Shown: positions 17,074 to 25,859, numbered from the stretch's first letter. The stretch is 39,170 nucleotides of DNA from Pelomonas sp046294815 (GCA_046294815.1 JBKBOJ010000027.1:1-39170); one strand, 5' to 3'. A program made the numbers and translations. The notes: a model not told the origin generated them from the letters alone.

Positions 17074-19446
17074 ATGCCCACCCACCGCCTGTTGCCCGTT
17101 GCCCTGGCCGCGCTCGGCCTGTTCAGCGCTGCCGCCAGCGCCCAGGAGGCCAGCAGCCTCGAACGCGTCACCGTGCTCGGCTCGCGCAAGTCGCTGCCCG
17201 CTTCGTCCAGCACCGACACGCTGGTGCCGGTGGACATCTACTCGATGGGCAAGCTGGCCGAGGGCGGCGGGCAGTTCGACCTGGCGCAGACGCTGCAATA
17301 CCTGTCGCCGTCGTTCAACTCCACGCGCCAGACTGGCGCGGACGGTGCCGACCTGATCGACTCGGCCGCGCTGCGCGGCCTGGGTTCGGACCAGACGCTG
17401 GTGCTCGTCAACGGCAAGCGGCGCCACACGGTGGCGCTGGTCAATCTGTTCGGCGCGCGCAACCGCGGCTCGACGGGCACCGACATGAACTCGCTGCCGC
17501 TGCTGGCCATCGACAACGTGCAGGTGCTGCGCGACGGCGCCGCGGCGCAGTACGGCTCGGACGCCATTGCCGGCGTCATCAACGTGGAGCTCAAGAAGCG
17601 TGCCGGCTGCGAGGCCGTGGCCGGCTACGGCCAGTATTCGGCCGGCGACGGCAAGAACTACCTGGCCTCGGCCTACTGCGGCGTGCAACTGGGCGGCGGC
17701 CTGCTTGCCATCACCGGCGAATGGCAGGACCGCGGCCGCTCCAACCGCAACGACCCCAACGACGAGAACATCGGCCCACGGACCATCGGCGACACGGCGG
17801 TCAAGAACAAGACCGTCTACCTGAACGGCGAGTTCCCCGCCGCAGGAGGCAGCAAGCTCTACCTGACGGCCGGCGCGCAGGACCGCGACGCATCCTCCGG
17901 CGCCTGGGCGCGCGGTGGCGTCGGCACGGACGACATCCCCAGCCGTAACTCGGCCGCGATGTATCCCAACGGCTTCGTGCCCTTCATCAACGGCGACATT
18001 CAGGACCGCTACGTCAGCGTCGGCTGGAAGTCGAGCTTCGCCGGCTGGGACACCGACCTGTCCCAGACCTATGGCAGCAACAGGATGCGCTACCACATCA
18101 GCAACACGCTGAACGCGTCCATCGCCAACAAGGACCTGCTGGCGGGCGGTAAAGGGGTGAGCCCCAGCCGCTTCGACGCCGGCGGCTTCGGCTTCAGCCA
18201 GGCGACGACCAACCTGGATGTCAGCCGCTTCTTCGCGGATCTGCTGGGCGGCAGCAACATCGCCTTTGGTGCCGAGTACCGCCGGGAGAAATACGACATC
18301 GTGGCCGGAGAGCCTGGCTCCTACATCGATGCCGACGGCGTAGGCGTGGGCGGCAATGCCGGCAGCCAGGGCTTCCCGGGCTTTCAGCCGGCCGACGCGA
18401 CCCAGCGCAGCCGCAACAGCCAGGCCCTCTACGTCGACTGGGAGGCCAGCCTGACGCCCGCGCTGACGCTGGACGCCGCGCTGCGCGCCGAGCATTACAG
18501 CGACTTCGGCTCCACCACCACCGCCAAGCTGGCCGGCAGCTACAAGGCCAGCAATGCCCTGCTGCTGCGCGGTGCCGCCAGCACGGGCTTTCGCGCGCCC
18601 AGCCTGCAGCAGCTGTACTTCTCGTCGACCTTCACCGACTTCATCAACCAGCAGCCGCTGGACGTGGTGCTGGCACCCAACGGCAGCGCCATCACCAAGG
18701 CCGCAGGCGTGCCGCCGCTCAAGCAGGAGAAGTCCAAGAACCTCACCCTGGGCTTCACCTTCAAGCCCAGCGCCGATACGGCCATCACGGCCGACCTCTA
18801 CCAGATCAACATCCGCGACCGCATCGTGCTGTCGGGCCGCTTCGACGACAGCAACTACCCGGCGCTGGGCGCCATCCTGCAGGGCCTGGGCGTGGGCCAG
18901 GCGCAGTTCTTCGTGAACTCGGTGGACACGCGCACCCGCGGGCTGGACCTGACCGCGTCGACGCGCGCCAAGCTCGGTGCGGGCCAGCTCAGCACCTTCC
19001 TGGCGTTGAACATCACGCGCACGACCGTGACGGCCATCCACGCGCCGGCTTCGCTGCAGGGCTATGAGGACGTGCTGCTGTCCGAGCGCGAGCGCTTGTT
19101 CATCGAGCAGGCCGGCCCGCGCGCCAAGGCCACGCTGGGCTTCGAGTACGCCCAGGGGGCCTGGACCGGCGAGGCCAAGATCATCCACTTCGGCAGCCAG
19201 ACCCAGGGCACCTTCTCGGGCCCGCCGGTGCCCAACCTCCACTACAAGCCCAAAACCTCGATGGACCTGGGCCTGACCTGGCAGGCCACACCGGCGCTCA
19301 AGCTGAGCGTGGGCGGCAACAACGTGTTCAACGTCAAGCCCACCCGCCAGGATCCGTTCGAGACCGACAACGGCTTCTACTACGACAGCGTGCAGTTCGG
19401 CCTGAATGGCGCGTCCTACTTCGTGCGGATGCACTATCGGTTCTGA
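17074..19446 (+). CDS. TonB-dependent outer-membrane receptor
   Basis: An outer-membrane beta-barrel importer energised by TonB-ExbB-ExbD. The 790-residue precursor begins with a Sec signal peptide (MPTHRLLPVALAALGLFSAAASA), followed by a TonB-box-like stretch SLERVTVLGSR. The plug domain follows (about 40-180, with ALRGLGSDQTLVLVNGKRRH and VQVLRDGAAAQYGSDAIAGVINVELKK), then the barrel ending in FVRMHYRF with the terminal Phe needed for assembly. Two cysteines (in RAGCEAVAGYG and ASAYCGVQ) near the first strands could pair. A CGGAG element precedes ATG 17074. No TonB, siderophore or corrinoid gene is adjacent, so the substrate is unknown; plugs of this style are common for diverse substrates including plant compounds and metals. 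Confidence 0.93.
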   Translation: MPTHRLLPVALAALGLFSAAASAQEASSLERVTVLGSRKSLPASSSTDTLVPVDIYSMGKLAEGGGQFDLAQTLQYLSPSFNSTRQTGADGADLIDSAALRGLGSDQTLVLVNGKRRHTVALVNLFGARNRGSTGTDMNSLPLLAIDNVQVLRDGAAAQYGSDAIAGVINVELKKRAGCEAVAGYGQYSAGDGKNYLASAYCGVQLGGGLLAITGEWQDRGRSNRNDPNDENIGPRTIGDTAVKNKTVYLNGEFPAAGGSKLYLTAGAQDRDASSGAWARGGVGTDDIPSRNSAAMYPNGFVPFINGDIQDRYVSVGWKSSFAGWDTDLSQTYGSNRMRYHISNTLNASIANKDLLAGGKGVSPSRFDAGGFGFSQATTNLDVSRFFADLLGGSNIAFGAEYRREKYDIVAGEPGSYIDADGVGVGGNAGSQGFPGFQPADATQRSRNSQALYVDWEASLTPALTLDAALRAEHYSDFGSTTTAKLAGSYKASNALLLRGAASTGFRAPSLQQLYFSSTFTDFINQQPLDVVLAPNGSAITKAAGVPPLKQEKSKNLTLGFTFKPSADTAITADLYQINIRDRIVLSGRFDDSNYPALGAILQGLGVGQAQFFVNSVDTRTRGLDLTASTRAKLGAGQLSTFLALNITRTTVTAIHAPASLQGYEDVLLSERERLFIEQAGPRAKATLGFEYAQGAWTGEAKIIHFGSQTQGTFSGPPVPNLHYKPKTSMDLGLTWQATPALKLSVGGNNVFNVKPTRQDPFETDNGFYYDSVQFGLNGASYFVRMHYRF

Positions 19447-19456
19447 CGGGCTCCTG

Positions 19457-19462
19457 GACAAT
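19457..19462 (+). promoter_or_regulatory. -10 element of the marC-family gene, leaderless type
   Basis: GACAAT followed by 8 bases (CCGGGCGG) and ATG 19471, only 11 bases after the preceding stop codon. The spacing predicts transcription from the ATG. GGGCGG could alternatively act as a weak Shine-Dalgarno in read-through mRNA. Confidence 0.45.
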
Positions 19463-19470
19463 CCGGGCGG

Positions 19471-20073
19471 ATGGACCACAGCTTCCTCTCCGCCCTGATC
19501 CTGCTGTTGCTGGTGCTGGACCCGCTCGGCAGCCTGCCCATCTTCATCTCGGTGATGCGGGGCGTGCCGCGCGAGCGCCGCACCCGCGTGGCCATGCGCG
19601 AGGTGGGCATCGCGTTCGGCGTGCTGTTTGCCTTCATGTTTCTGGGCGAAGGCTTTTTGCGGGTCATGCACCTCTCCGAGCGCTCGCTGGAGGTGGCCGG
19701 CGGCGTGATCCTGATGATCATCGCGATCCGCATGATCTTCGGCGGCTCCAGCGAGTCGGCGTATGGCTTGGAGGGGGGCCGGGAGCCGCTGATCTTCCCG
19801 CTGGCCGTGCCCCTGCTGGCCGGTCCATCGGCCATGGCCACGGTGCTGCTGCTGGCGTCGCGCCAGCCGGACCGCATCTATGAATGGATAGGCGCGCTGA
19901 GCGCGGCGATGCTGGTGTCGGGCGGCGTGCTGGTGCTGGCCGACCGCATCCGCCGGCTGCTGGGCGATTCGGTCGTGTCGGCCATCGAGAAGTTGATGGG
20001 CCTGGTGCTGACGGCCATCGCCGTCGAGATGGTGCTGGCCGGCCTGAAGCGCTACTTCATCGGCGGCTTGTGA
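19471..20073 (+). CDS. MarC family integral membrane protein
   Basis: A 200-residue inner-membrane protein of the MarC/YhgN (UPF0056) family with about six transmembrane segments. Motifs include LLVLDPLGSLPIFISVMRGVP near the start, VAGGVILMIIAIRMIFG, PLAVPLLAGPSAMATVLLLASR in the middle, and KLMGLVLTAIAVEMVLAGLK at the end. The DPLG and PLAxPLxAGP signatures are diagnostic. The family's role is unresolved; an early link to multiple antibiotic resistance was not confirmed. It stands 24 bases after the TonB-dependent receptor gene with its own -10-like element. Confidence 0.92.
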   Translation: MDHSFLSALILLLLVLDPLGSLPIFISVMRGVPRERRTRVAMREVGIAFGVLFAFMFLGEGFLRVMHLSERSLEVAGGVILMIIAIRMIFGGSSESAYGLEGGREPLIFPLAVPLLAGPSAMATVLLLASRQPDRIYEWIGALSAAMLVSGGVLVLADRIRRLLGDSVVSAIEKLMGLVLTAIAVEMVLAGLKRYFIGGL

Positions 20074-20097
20074 GGCGCCGCCGGCCAGCGCGCCGGC

Positions 20098-20244
20098 TCA
20101 TTTGTTCTTCTTGGCTTGCTTGCCCTTGGGGATCACGGCCGTCATCGGCGCCACGGGGCGGTCGGAGCCGGCCGCCTTGGCGGGGGCCGTGTCCTTCTTC
20201 GGCTTCTTGGCCATCTTGTTGCTGCGTTGTTCGGTGTTGGCCAT
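20098..20244 (-). CDS. Small lysine-rich protein, 48 residues
   Basis: A short minus-strand open frame, convergent with the marC-family gene. The product starts MANTEQRSNKMAKKPKKDT and ends GKQAKKNK; it is highly basic (12 Lys, 2 Arg), Ala/Pro-rich in the middle, and has no hydrophobic segment. Codon third positions are almost all G or C, as in neighbouring real genes, which supports coding. No clear Shine-Dalgarno precedes ATG 20244; an internal ATG at 20214 is a weaker alternative. I do not recognise a named family. The composition suggests binding to nucleic acid or ribosomes, which is inference only. Confidence 0.55.
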   Translation of the reverse strand: MANTEQRSNKMAKKPKKDTAPAKAAGSDRPVAPMTAVIPKGKQAKKNK

Positions 20245-20289
20245 GGGGGGCTGCCTGCCAGGGGTTGAGAGCGTAGGCTGGACTATGCC

Positions 20290-20577
20290 TCAGCGTCTTG
20301 GCGTGCCTTGGCCGGGCTTTTGCGCCCATTGCGCGCCCGTGATGTCGTCGCGGGTGCAGTCCATGTCGTGCCAGCGGCCCAGGCCGGTGCAGCGCATGCC
20401 CAGGCGCCGCATGACGCCGGACGAGGGCGCTTCTCCGGCTGGCAGGCGACGCAGATCAGCTCTGGCTGCAACGTCGCGAAGCTCCTGCCCACCATGTGGC
20501 GTGCCGCCCCTCGCTGGCATGGCCCAGGCGTCCTGGCGCAGCCGCAGGCGGGGCAGGACCTTCATGGCGTCGGGCAT
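20290..20577 (-). pseudogene. Degenerate zinc-ribbon-like gene (frames disrupted)
   Basis: The stretch looks like one short gene whose frame changes twice. Frame one reads from ATG 20577 (MPDAMKVL) and later carries MRRLGMRCTGLGRWHDMDCT to a TGA ending at 20290. In between, a second frame carries Cys-x2-Cys-x-Cys (codons 20555-20538) and then LICVACQPEK, a pattern typical of small zinc ribbons. Neither frame alone gives a sensible protein; together they resemble one Cys-rich protein of about 95 residues. So it is either a pseudogene with two compensating frameshifts, or coincidence in GC-rich DNA. I cannot name a family. Confidence 0.35.
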
Positions 20578-20655
20578 GGGCAGTGACCGTGGCAGCCTGG
20601 GCTGCGCGATCTCACGATTCGAAAGTCGCTTTCCATATCGCGGAACGCGCTGATG

Positions 20656-20669
20656 TTGCAGCGCCGCAA
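20656..20669. promoter_or_regulatory. TTGC/GCAA inverted repeat upstream of aceA
   Basis: TTGC-6 bases-GCAA with an inner near-match, 12 of 14 positions symmetric. It resembles the TGC/GCA half-sites described for PhaR-type regulators, but that link is only by eye. It sits 167 bases upstream of the aceA start. Confidence 0.2.
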
Positions 20670-20700
20670 GATTTCTCATTATGGCGAATCTCGTTTTGTA

Positions 20701-20736
20701 ATTTGAAATCGCAACTGTAAATCGTTGATTTCAAAT
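20701..20736. promoter_or_regulatory. Perfect 10-base inverted repeat upstream of aceA
   Basis: ATTTGAAATC (20701-20710) and its exact complement GATTTCAAAT (20727-20736) are separated by 16 bases, placing the arms' centres 26 bases apart. The region is strikingly AT-rich against its surroundings. Each arm itself contains a symmetric ATTTnAAAT core, so this could be two copies of one operator. The regulator is unknown. Confidence 0.5.
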
Positions 20737-20749
20737 AACAAATTTTTTT

Positions 20750-20763
20750 GTCTTATATAAGAC
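20750..20763. promoter_or_regulatory. Perfect palindrome GTCTTATATAAGAC in the aceA promoter
   Basis: A perfect 14-base palindrome 72 bases before the aceA ATG. It contains TATATAAG, which can also serve as the -10 region, so a bound dimer would block the promoter. A GntR-type or similar dimeric repressor is plausible, but no regulator gene is nearby. Confidence 0.55.
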
Positions 20764-20835
20764 TTGCATGTGCCACGAGCCGGGCTTGACGGCTAGTCTT
20801 GAGCCATCGGTTTTCGATGTCTGCAAGGAGCTTCC

Positions 20836-22134
<1,299 letters not shown>

Positions 22135-22179
22135 ACCCCGCCCGATTGAGCAGAGTCAGACGTCAACTCCTGACTTTTG

Positions 22180-22204
22180 GGCCCGCCTCGGCGGGCCTTT
22201 TTTT
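22180..22204 (+). terminator. Rho-independent terminator after aceA
   Basis: GGCCCGCC (22180-22187) pairs with GGCGGGCC (22190-22197) around a 2-base loop, followed by seven T. This is the clearest intrinsic terminator in the window. Confidence 0.9.
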
Positions 22205-22291
22205 GCCTGCTGGGTGAGATGCGCGGAGGCTTTACCCAGATGGGGGCTTGTTCGGCGTGGGCTTAGGTCACGCTTGCGCCCGGAATGCGCG

Positions 22292-23431
22292 TCAGCGCGA
22301 GGCCGCCAGCAGCGACCGGTAGTCGTCGGCGCTTGCCACGCGCGGGTTGGTTTTGTGGCAGTGGTCCAGCAGCGCATGCGCGACGATGCGCTCGTCCCAC
22401 TCGGGCCCCACACCCATCGCGGCCAGGCCCGCCGGCAGGCCCAGGCGCGCGTTCATCGCGGTGATGGCGTCCGCCACCGCGTCGGCATCACTGCCGGCCA
22501 GGCCCATGGCTTGAGCCAGCCTGGCGATGCGCTGCTCGCGGCTGACGCTGTCGGCCGCGGCATTGAAGCGGATGACGGCTGGCAGGAACACCGCATTGAG
22601 CGTGCCGTGGTGCAGCCGCGGATTCAGGCCACCCAGCGAGTGGCTCAGCGAGTGCACCGCACCCAGCCCCTTCTGAAAGGCAAGCGCGCCGTGCACGCTG
22701 GCGCACATCATGTCCAGCCGGGCCGCGCGGTCCTGGCCGTCGCGCGTGGCCCGCTCGATGCTCTGCCAGCCGCGTCGCAGCCCCTCCAGCGCGATGCCGT
22801 CAGCCGCTGGGTTGAAGGCCGGCGCGAGGAAGGTCTCGATGCAGTGCGCAATGGCATCCATGCCTGTCGCGGCGGTCAGGTGCGGCGGCAGCGCCAGCGT
22901 CAGCTCGGGATCGCAGATCGCAGCCTTGGGGAGCAAGACCCAATTGTGGAAGCCCAGCTTGCGGCCATCGTCGACGATGAGGATGGCGCCGCGTGCCACC
23001 TCGCTGCCGGTGCCGGCCGTGGTCGGCACGGCGATCAGCGGAAGCACCGCAGCGGTGATGTTGACAGCGCCGCCCTCGATGGTGGCCCAGCGCTTCAGCG
23101 GCCCTTCGTGCGTGGCAGCGATGGCCACGCCCTTGGCCAGATCGATGCTGGAGCCGCCGCCGACGGCCACCAGGCCGTCACAGCCCTCGGCCCGCAACTG
23201 CGCCACGGCCAGCCGCACAGCCGCCTCGGTGGGGTTGGCGGGCGTCTGGTCGAACACCGGCGGCCGCTCGGCAAAGCCGGCCAGCGCCTGGTCCAGCACG
23301 CCGGCCGCGCGTACGCCGGCATCGGTGACGACCAGCGGCCGCCGCATGCCGGCGCGCTCGCACTCGGCGGGCAGCAGGCGGCTGGCGCCGAACTCGATCT
23401 CGATGCGGGTCAGGTAAAGGATCTGTGCCAT
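22292..23431 (-). CDS. Iron-containing alcohol dehydrogenase
   Basis: A group III (Fe-type) NAD(P)-dependent alcohol dehydrogenase, 379 residues, cytoplasmic. Visible features are the nucleotide-binding GGGSSIDLAKG, IPTTAGTGSE-like VPTTAGTGSEVARGAIL, the metal-ligand region DPELTLALPPHLTAATGMDAIAHCIE (Asp and first His), HSLSHSLGG and LHHGTLNAVFLP (further His ligands). The first-half pattern also fits 4-hydroxybutyrate or related hydroxyacid dehydrogenases, so the substrate is open. A GGAG lies upstream of the ATG at 23431. It converges on aceA and stands alone, with no coupled gene. Confidence 0.9.
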   Translation of the reverse strand: MAQILYLTRIEIEFGASRLLPAECERAGMRRPLVVTDAGVRAAGVLDQALAGFAERPPVFDQTPANPTEAAVRLAVAQLRAEGCDGLVAVGGGSSIDLAKGVAIAATHEGPLKRWATIEGGAVNITAAVLPLIAVPTTAGTGSEVARGAILIVDDGRKLGFHNWVLLPKAAICDPELTLALPPHLTAATGMDAIAHCIETFLAPAFNPAADGIALEGLRRGWQSIERATRDGQDRAARLDMMCASVHGALAFQKGLGAVHSLSHSLGGLNPRLHHGTLNAVFLPAVIRFNAAADSVSREQRIARLAQAMGLAGSDADAVADAITAMNARLGLPAGLAAMGVGPEWDERIVAHALLDHCHKTNPRVASADDYRSLLAASR

Positions 23432-23475
23432 GGCTCGGGCTCCGCGGTGTCTTTGTACATGCTATGCCGGTCTGC

Positions 23476-23498
23476 CTAGGAGCCCGACAGGCTCCTAG
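23476..23498. repeat. Palindromic repeat with CTAGGAGCC arms
   Basis: CTAGGAGCC (23476-23484) and its exact complement GGCTCCTAG (23490-23498) around a 5-base loop, between the alcohol dehydrogenase start and a broken gene. GCCTAGGAGCC recurs at 16952-16962. It looks like a dispersed palindromic repeat. Confidence 0.5.
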
Positions 23499-23508
23499 AC
23501 TCACCGTC

Positions 23509-23834
23509 ATGCGCGCGACTCGATGGCCTTTGCTGCTGATCCTGGCCCAATGGCCAAACCGCCCCGGCGCTGTGGCAGGCGCTGCCCGACCTGGCCACGT
23601 CCTTGCGCCTGAGCCAGACCGATCTGGCCCGTGGGGACGCGGGCCCGCGTGACCGTCCGCAACGACGTCGGTGGACATATGGTGTACCGCGACGGCGCAA
23701 GCCGCATCGCCCAGCTGGCCGACCGGAAGGCCTGCGACGCCAACACGCAGGCACTGCGCGCCCCGGCGGAGCCCGCCTTCCCAGCGCCGCTGCGCGGCCC
23801 GTGGGTGCTGCCGGGGACAATGCTGCGGTCATGA
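23509..23834 (+). pseudogene. Frame-broken remnant of a small exported protein
   Basis: This fills the 400-base stretch between the alcohol dehydrogenase and esterase genes. Three frames each carry a plausible piece in order: a signal-peptide-like start at ATG 23509 (MRATRWPLLLILA), then LWQALPDLATSLRLSQTDLARGD in a second frame, then RARVTVRNDVGGHMVYRDGASRIAQ to a TGA at 23834 in a third. Third-position GC preference moves between frames along with these pieces. So at least two frameshifts separate the parts of what was probably one exported protein of about 105 residues. LARGD followed by VTVRND resembles the start of a beta-sandwich domain. The family is not identified. Confidence 0.45.
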
Positions 23835-24751
23835 CCCATCCCCTGTCTCCCCGCATGGCGGCACTGCTCGCGCGCATTCGGCGCGCCAACCGTCCGCCCT
23901 TGCACAGCCTGTCGCCGCGCGAGGCACGCATCGCCTATCGCATGGCCGCCGAGATCCTGGATCTGCCGCGCGCCCCGCTGGCCCGCGTGCAGGATCTGCA
24001 GGTTGCCGACCGCCCGGCGCGGCTGTACGCGCTCAGCGACGCGGTCCTGCCCGTGCTGCTCTACCTGCACGGTGGTGGCTTCACCATCGGCGACCTGGAG
24101 ACGCATGACAGCCTATGCCGGCAGCTGGCCTTGCGCAGCGGCGCGGCCGTGCTGGCGCTGGACTACCGGCTCGCGCCCGAGCACCGCTTTCCCGCCGCCG
24201 TGGACGACGCCTGGGCGGCGCTCGCCTGGCTGCACGAACGCGCCGATAGGCTGGGCCTGGACGGCAGCCGGCTGGCCGTGGGCGGTGACAGCGCCGGCGG
24301 CACGCTGGCCGCGGTGTGCGCCATCTTTGCGCGCGACCGCGGCCTGCCGCTGAAGGGGCAACTGCTGATCACGCCGGGCACCGACGCCCATGCCAGCCAC
24401 GACTCGCACCGCCGCTTTGCCGAGGGCTTTTTGCTGGATGCCAAGAGCATCGAGTGGTTCTTCGATCACTACATCGATCAGGCGCAGCGCACCGACTGGC
24501 GCTTCGCGCCGTTGCTGGCCGACGACCATGCCGAGCTCGCGCCTGCCGCGGTGCTGCTGGCCGAGGCCGACCCGCTGGTGGACGAGGGCCTGGCCTATGC
24601 GGACCGGCTGCGCGCGGCGGGCGTGCCGGTGCAACTGGAGCTGGTGCGCGGCGTCACGCACGATTTCATCAAGATGGGCCGCAGCCTGCCCGAGGCCATC
24701 ACGGCAATGGACTTCTGCGCGTCCGCGATCAGGGAGTACCTACAACCATGA
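23831..24751 (+). CDS. Alpha/beta hydrolase, HSL-type esterase
   Basis: A 306-residue esterase of the hormone-sensitive lipase (family IV) group. It has the oxyanion-hole motif HGGGF, the nucleophile elbow GDSAGG with the catalytic Ser, the catalytic Asp in EADPLVDEG, and His in VTHDFIKMG. No signal peptide is present, so it should act in the cytoplasm on short acyl esters. ATG 23831 overlaps the last bases of the broken upstream frame, and the open frame continues upstream without homology. The stop overlaps the thioesterase-GNAT gene as ATGA, suggesting joint action on acyl or ester substrates. Confidence 0.92.
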   Translation: MTHPLSPRMAALLARIRRANRPPLHSLSPREARIAYRMAAEILDLPRAPLARVQDLQVADRPARLYALSDAVLPVLLYLHGGGFTIGDLETHDSLCRQLALRSGAAVLALDYRLAPEHRFPAAVDDAWAALAWLHERADRLGLDGSRLAVGGDSAGGTLAAVCAIFARDRGLPLKGQLLITPGTDAHASHDSHRRFAEGFLLDAKSIEWFFDHYIDQAQRTDWRFAPLLADDHAELAPAAVLLAEADPLVDEGLAYADRLRAAGVPVQLELVRGVTHDFIKMGRSLPEAITAMDFCASAIREYLQP

Positions 24752-25605
24752 AACGCAGCGAATTCCGCCACCTCGAACCCCTGCGCGTGCGCTGGGCCGA
24801 GATCGATGCCCAGGGCATCGTCTTCAACGGGCACTACTTGACCTACCTGGACACCGCCGTGAGCGGCTACTGGCGCGCGCTGGCCATCCCCTATGCGCAG
24901 ACCATGAAGTCGCTGGGCGGCGACCTGTACGTGCGCCGCGCAATGCTGGACTACCGCGGCTCGGCGCGCTACGACGACCGGCTGGACATCGGCATCCGTG
25001 CCCGCGAGTTCGGCAACAGCTCGATGCGGGTGGACGGCGGCATCTTCCGTGGCGAGCAACTGCTGGTGCAGGCCGAGATGATCTACGTCTTCGCCGACCC
25101 CGCCACGCAGACACCCGTCCGTCTGCCCGACGCCTTGCGCGGCCTGATGCAGGACTTCGAGGCCGGCCAGCCGGTCGTGGACGTGGCGCTGGGCGGCTGG
25201 GCCGAGGTGGGCCAGGCCGCGGCCGCGATACGCCGTGAGGTGTTCATCGAAGAGCAGCACATCCCGGCCGATCTGGAATGGGACGCAGCCGATGCCAGCT
25301 GCCTGCACGCACTGGCGCGCAATCGCTTCGGCCTGCCGCTGGCCACAGGCCGCTTGCTCGAGCATGTGCCCGGCGTCGCCAAGATAGGCCGCATGGCCGT
25401 GCTGCGCCCGATGCGCGGCACCCGCATCGGCCGCCAGGTGCTGGATGCGCTGATGGCCGAGGCTCGGCGCCAGGGCTACCGCGAGGTGCTGCTGCACGCG
25501 CAGCTGAGCGCCGAGAACTTCTATCTGCGCGCCGGCTTCCAGCGCCGTGGCGAGCCGTTCGAGGAAGCCGGCATCGCGCATGTGGAAATGGTGCGGGCGC
25601 TCTGA
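24748..25605 (+). CDS. Fusion of 4HBT-type thioesterase and GNAT acetyltransferase
   Basis: A two-domain protein of 285 residues. Residues 1-135 are a hotdog-fold acyl-CoA thioesterase (YbgC/FadM type), with VRWAEIDAQGIVFNGHYLTYLD carrying the active-site Asp, and LDYRGSARYDD. Residues 140-285 are a GNAT N-acetyltransferase, with AIRREVFIEEQHIPADLEWD, acetyl-CoA loop region GRMAVLRPMRGTRIGRQVLDAL, and AENFYLRAGFQRRGEPFEEAGIAHVEM, of the ElaA-like kind. One domain consumes acyl-CoA and the other uses acetyl-CoA. There is no frame break at the joint, so it is a genuine fusion. It is coupled to the esterase by ATGA. Substrates are unknown. Confidence 0.88.
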   Translation: MKRSEFRHLEPLRVRWAEIDAQGIVFNGHYLTYLDTAVSGYWRALAIPYAQTMKSLGGDLYVRRAMLDYRGSARYDDRLDIGIRAREFGNSSMRVDGGIFRGEQLLVQAEMIYVFADPATQTPVRLPDALRGLMQDFEAGQPVVDVALGGWAEVGQAAAAIRREVFIEEQHIPADLEWDAADASCLHALARNRFGLPLATGRLLEHVPGVAKIGRMAVLRPMRGTRIGRQVLDALMAEARRQGYREVLLHAQLSAENFYLRAGFQRRGEPFEEAGIAHVEMVRAL

Positions 25606-25610
25606 GCGGG

Positions 25611-25859
25611 TCAGCCCAGCATCTCAAACCGCTCCACTTTGCGCTCCCCGGCCACCCAGCGCGCCATCGCTGCCGCCACCTGCGGCTCGCGGTGCGTCCA
25701 ACCTTCGGGGTAGATCTCCATCCAGGTCCAGCGGCCCAGCTCGTCGGGCTCGGGCCGCTGCAGCAGCTCGATGGGCGCCTCGACGCGCGCCTTGCGAAAG
25801 GCGATCAGCGCTTCGTCGACATGCGCTGTGGCCACGCGGTAGTAGACGTAGAGCCGCAT
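25611..25859 (-). CDS. DUF4936 family protein
   Basis: An 82-residue protein starting MRLYVYYRVATAHVDEAL and containing RPEPDELGRWTWMEIYPEGW, which matches my knowledge of the betaproteobacterial DUF4936 family. It looks like a small single-domain alpha/beta protein with a ferredoxin-like beta-alpha-beta start; no membrane segment. The ATG overlaps the stop of the 99-residue gene by one base (TGATG), so the two are translationally coupled. It ends 5 bases from the convergent thioesterase-GNAT stop. Function unknown. Confidence 0.8.
   Translation of the reverse strand: MRLYVYYRVATAHVDEALIAFRKARVEAPIELLQRPEPDELGRWTWMEIYPEGWTHREPQVAAAMARWVAGERKVERFEMLG

Noticed and set aside
16981..19671. 896-residue minus-strand open frame opposite the TonB-dependent receptor
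   Set aside because: The translation is repetitive and Val/Gln/Arg/His-rich with no recognisable domain, typical of the antisense of a GC-rich gene.
20102..20653. 183-residue plus-strand open frame between marC and aceA
   Set aside because: It is antisense to the lysine-rich gene, ignores the composition change near 20650 and shows no domain.
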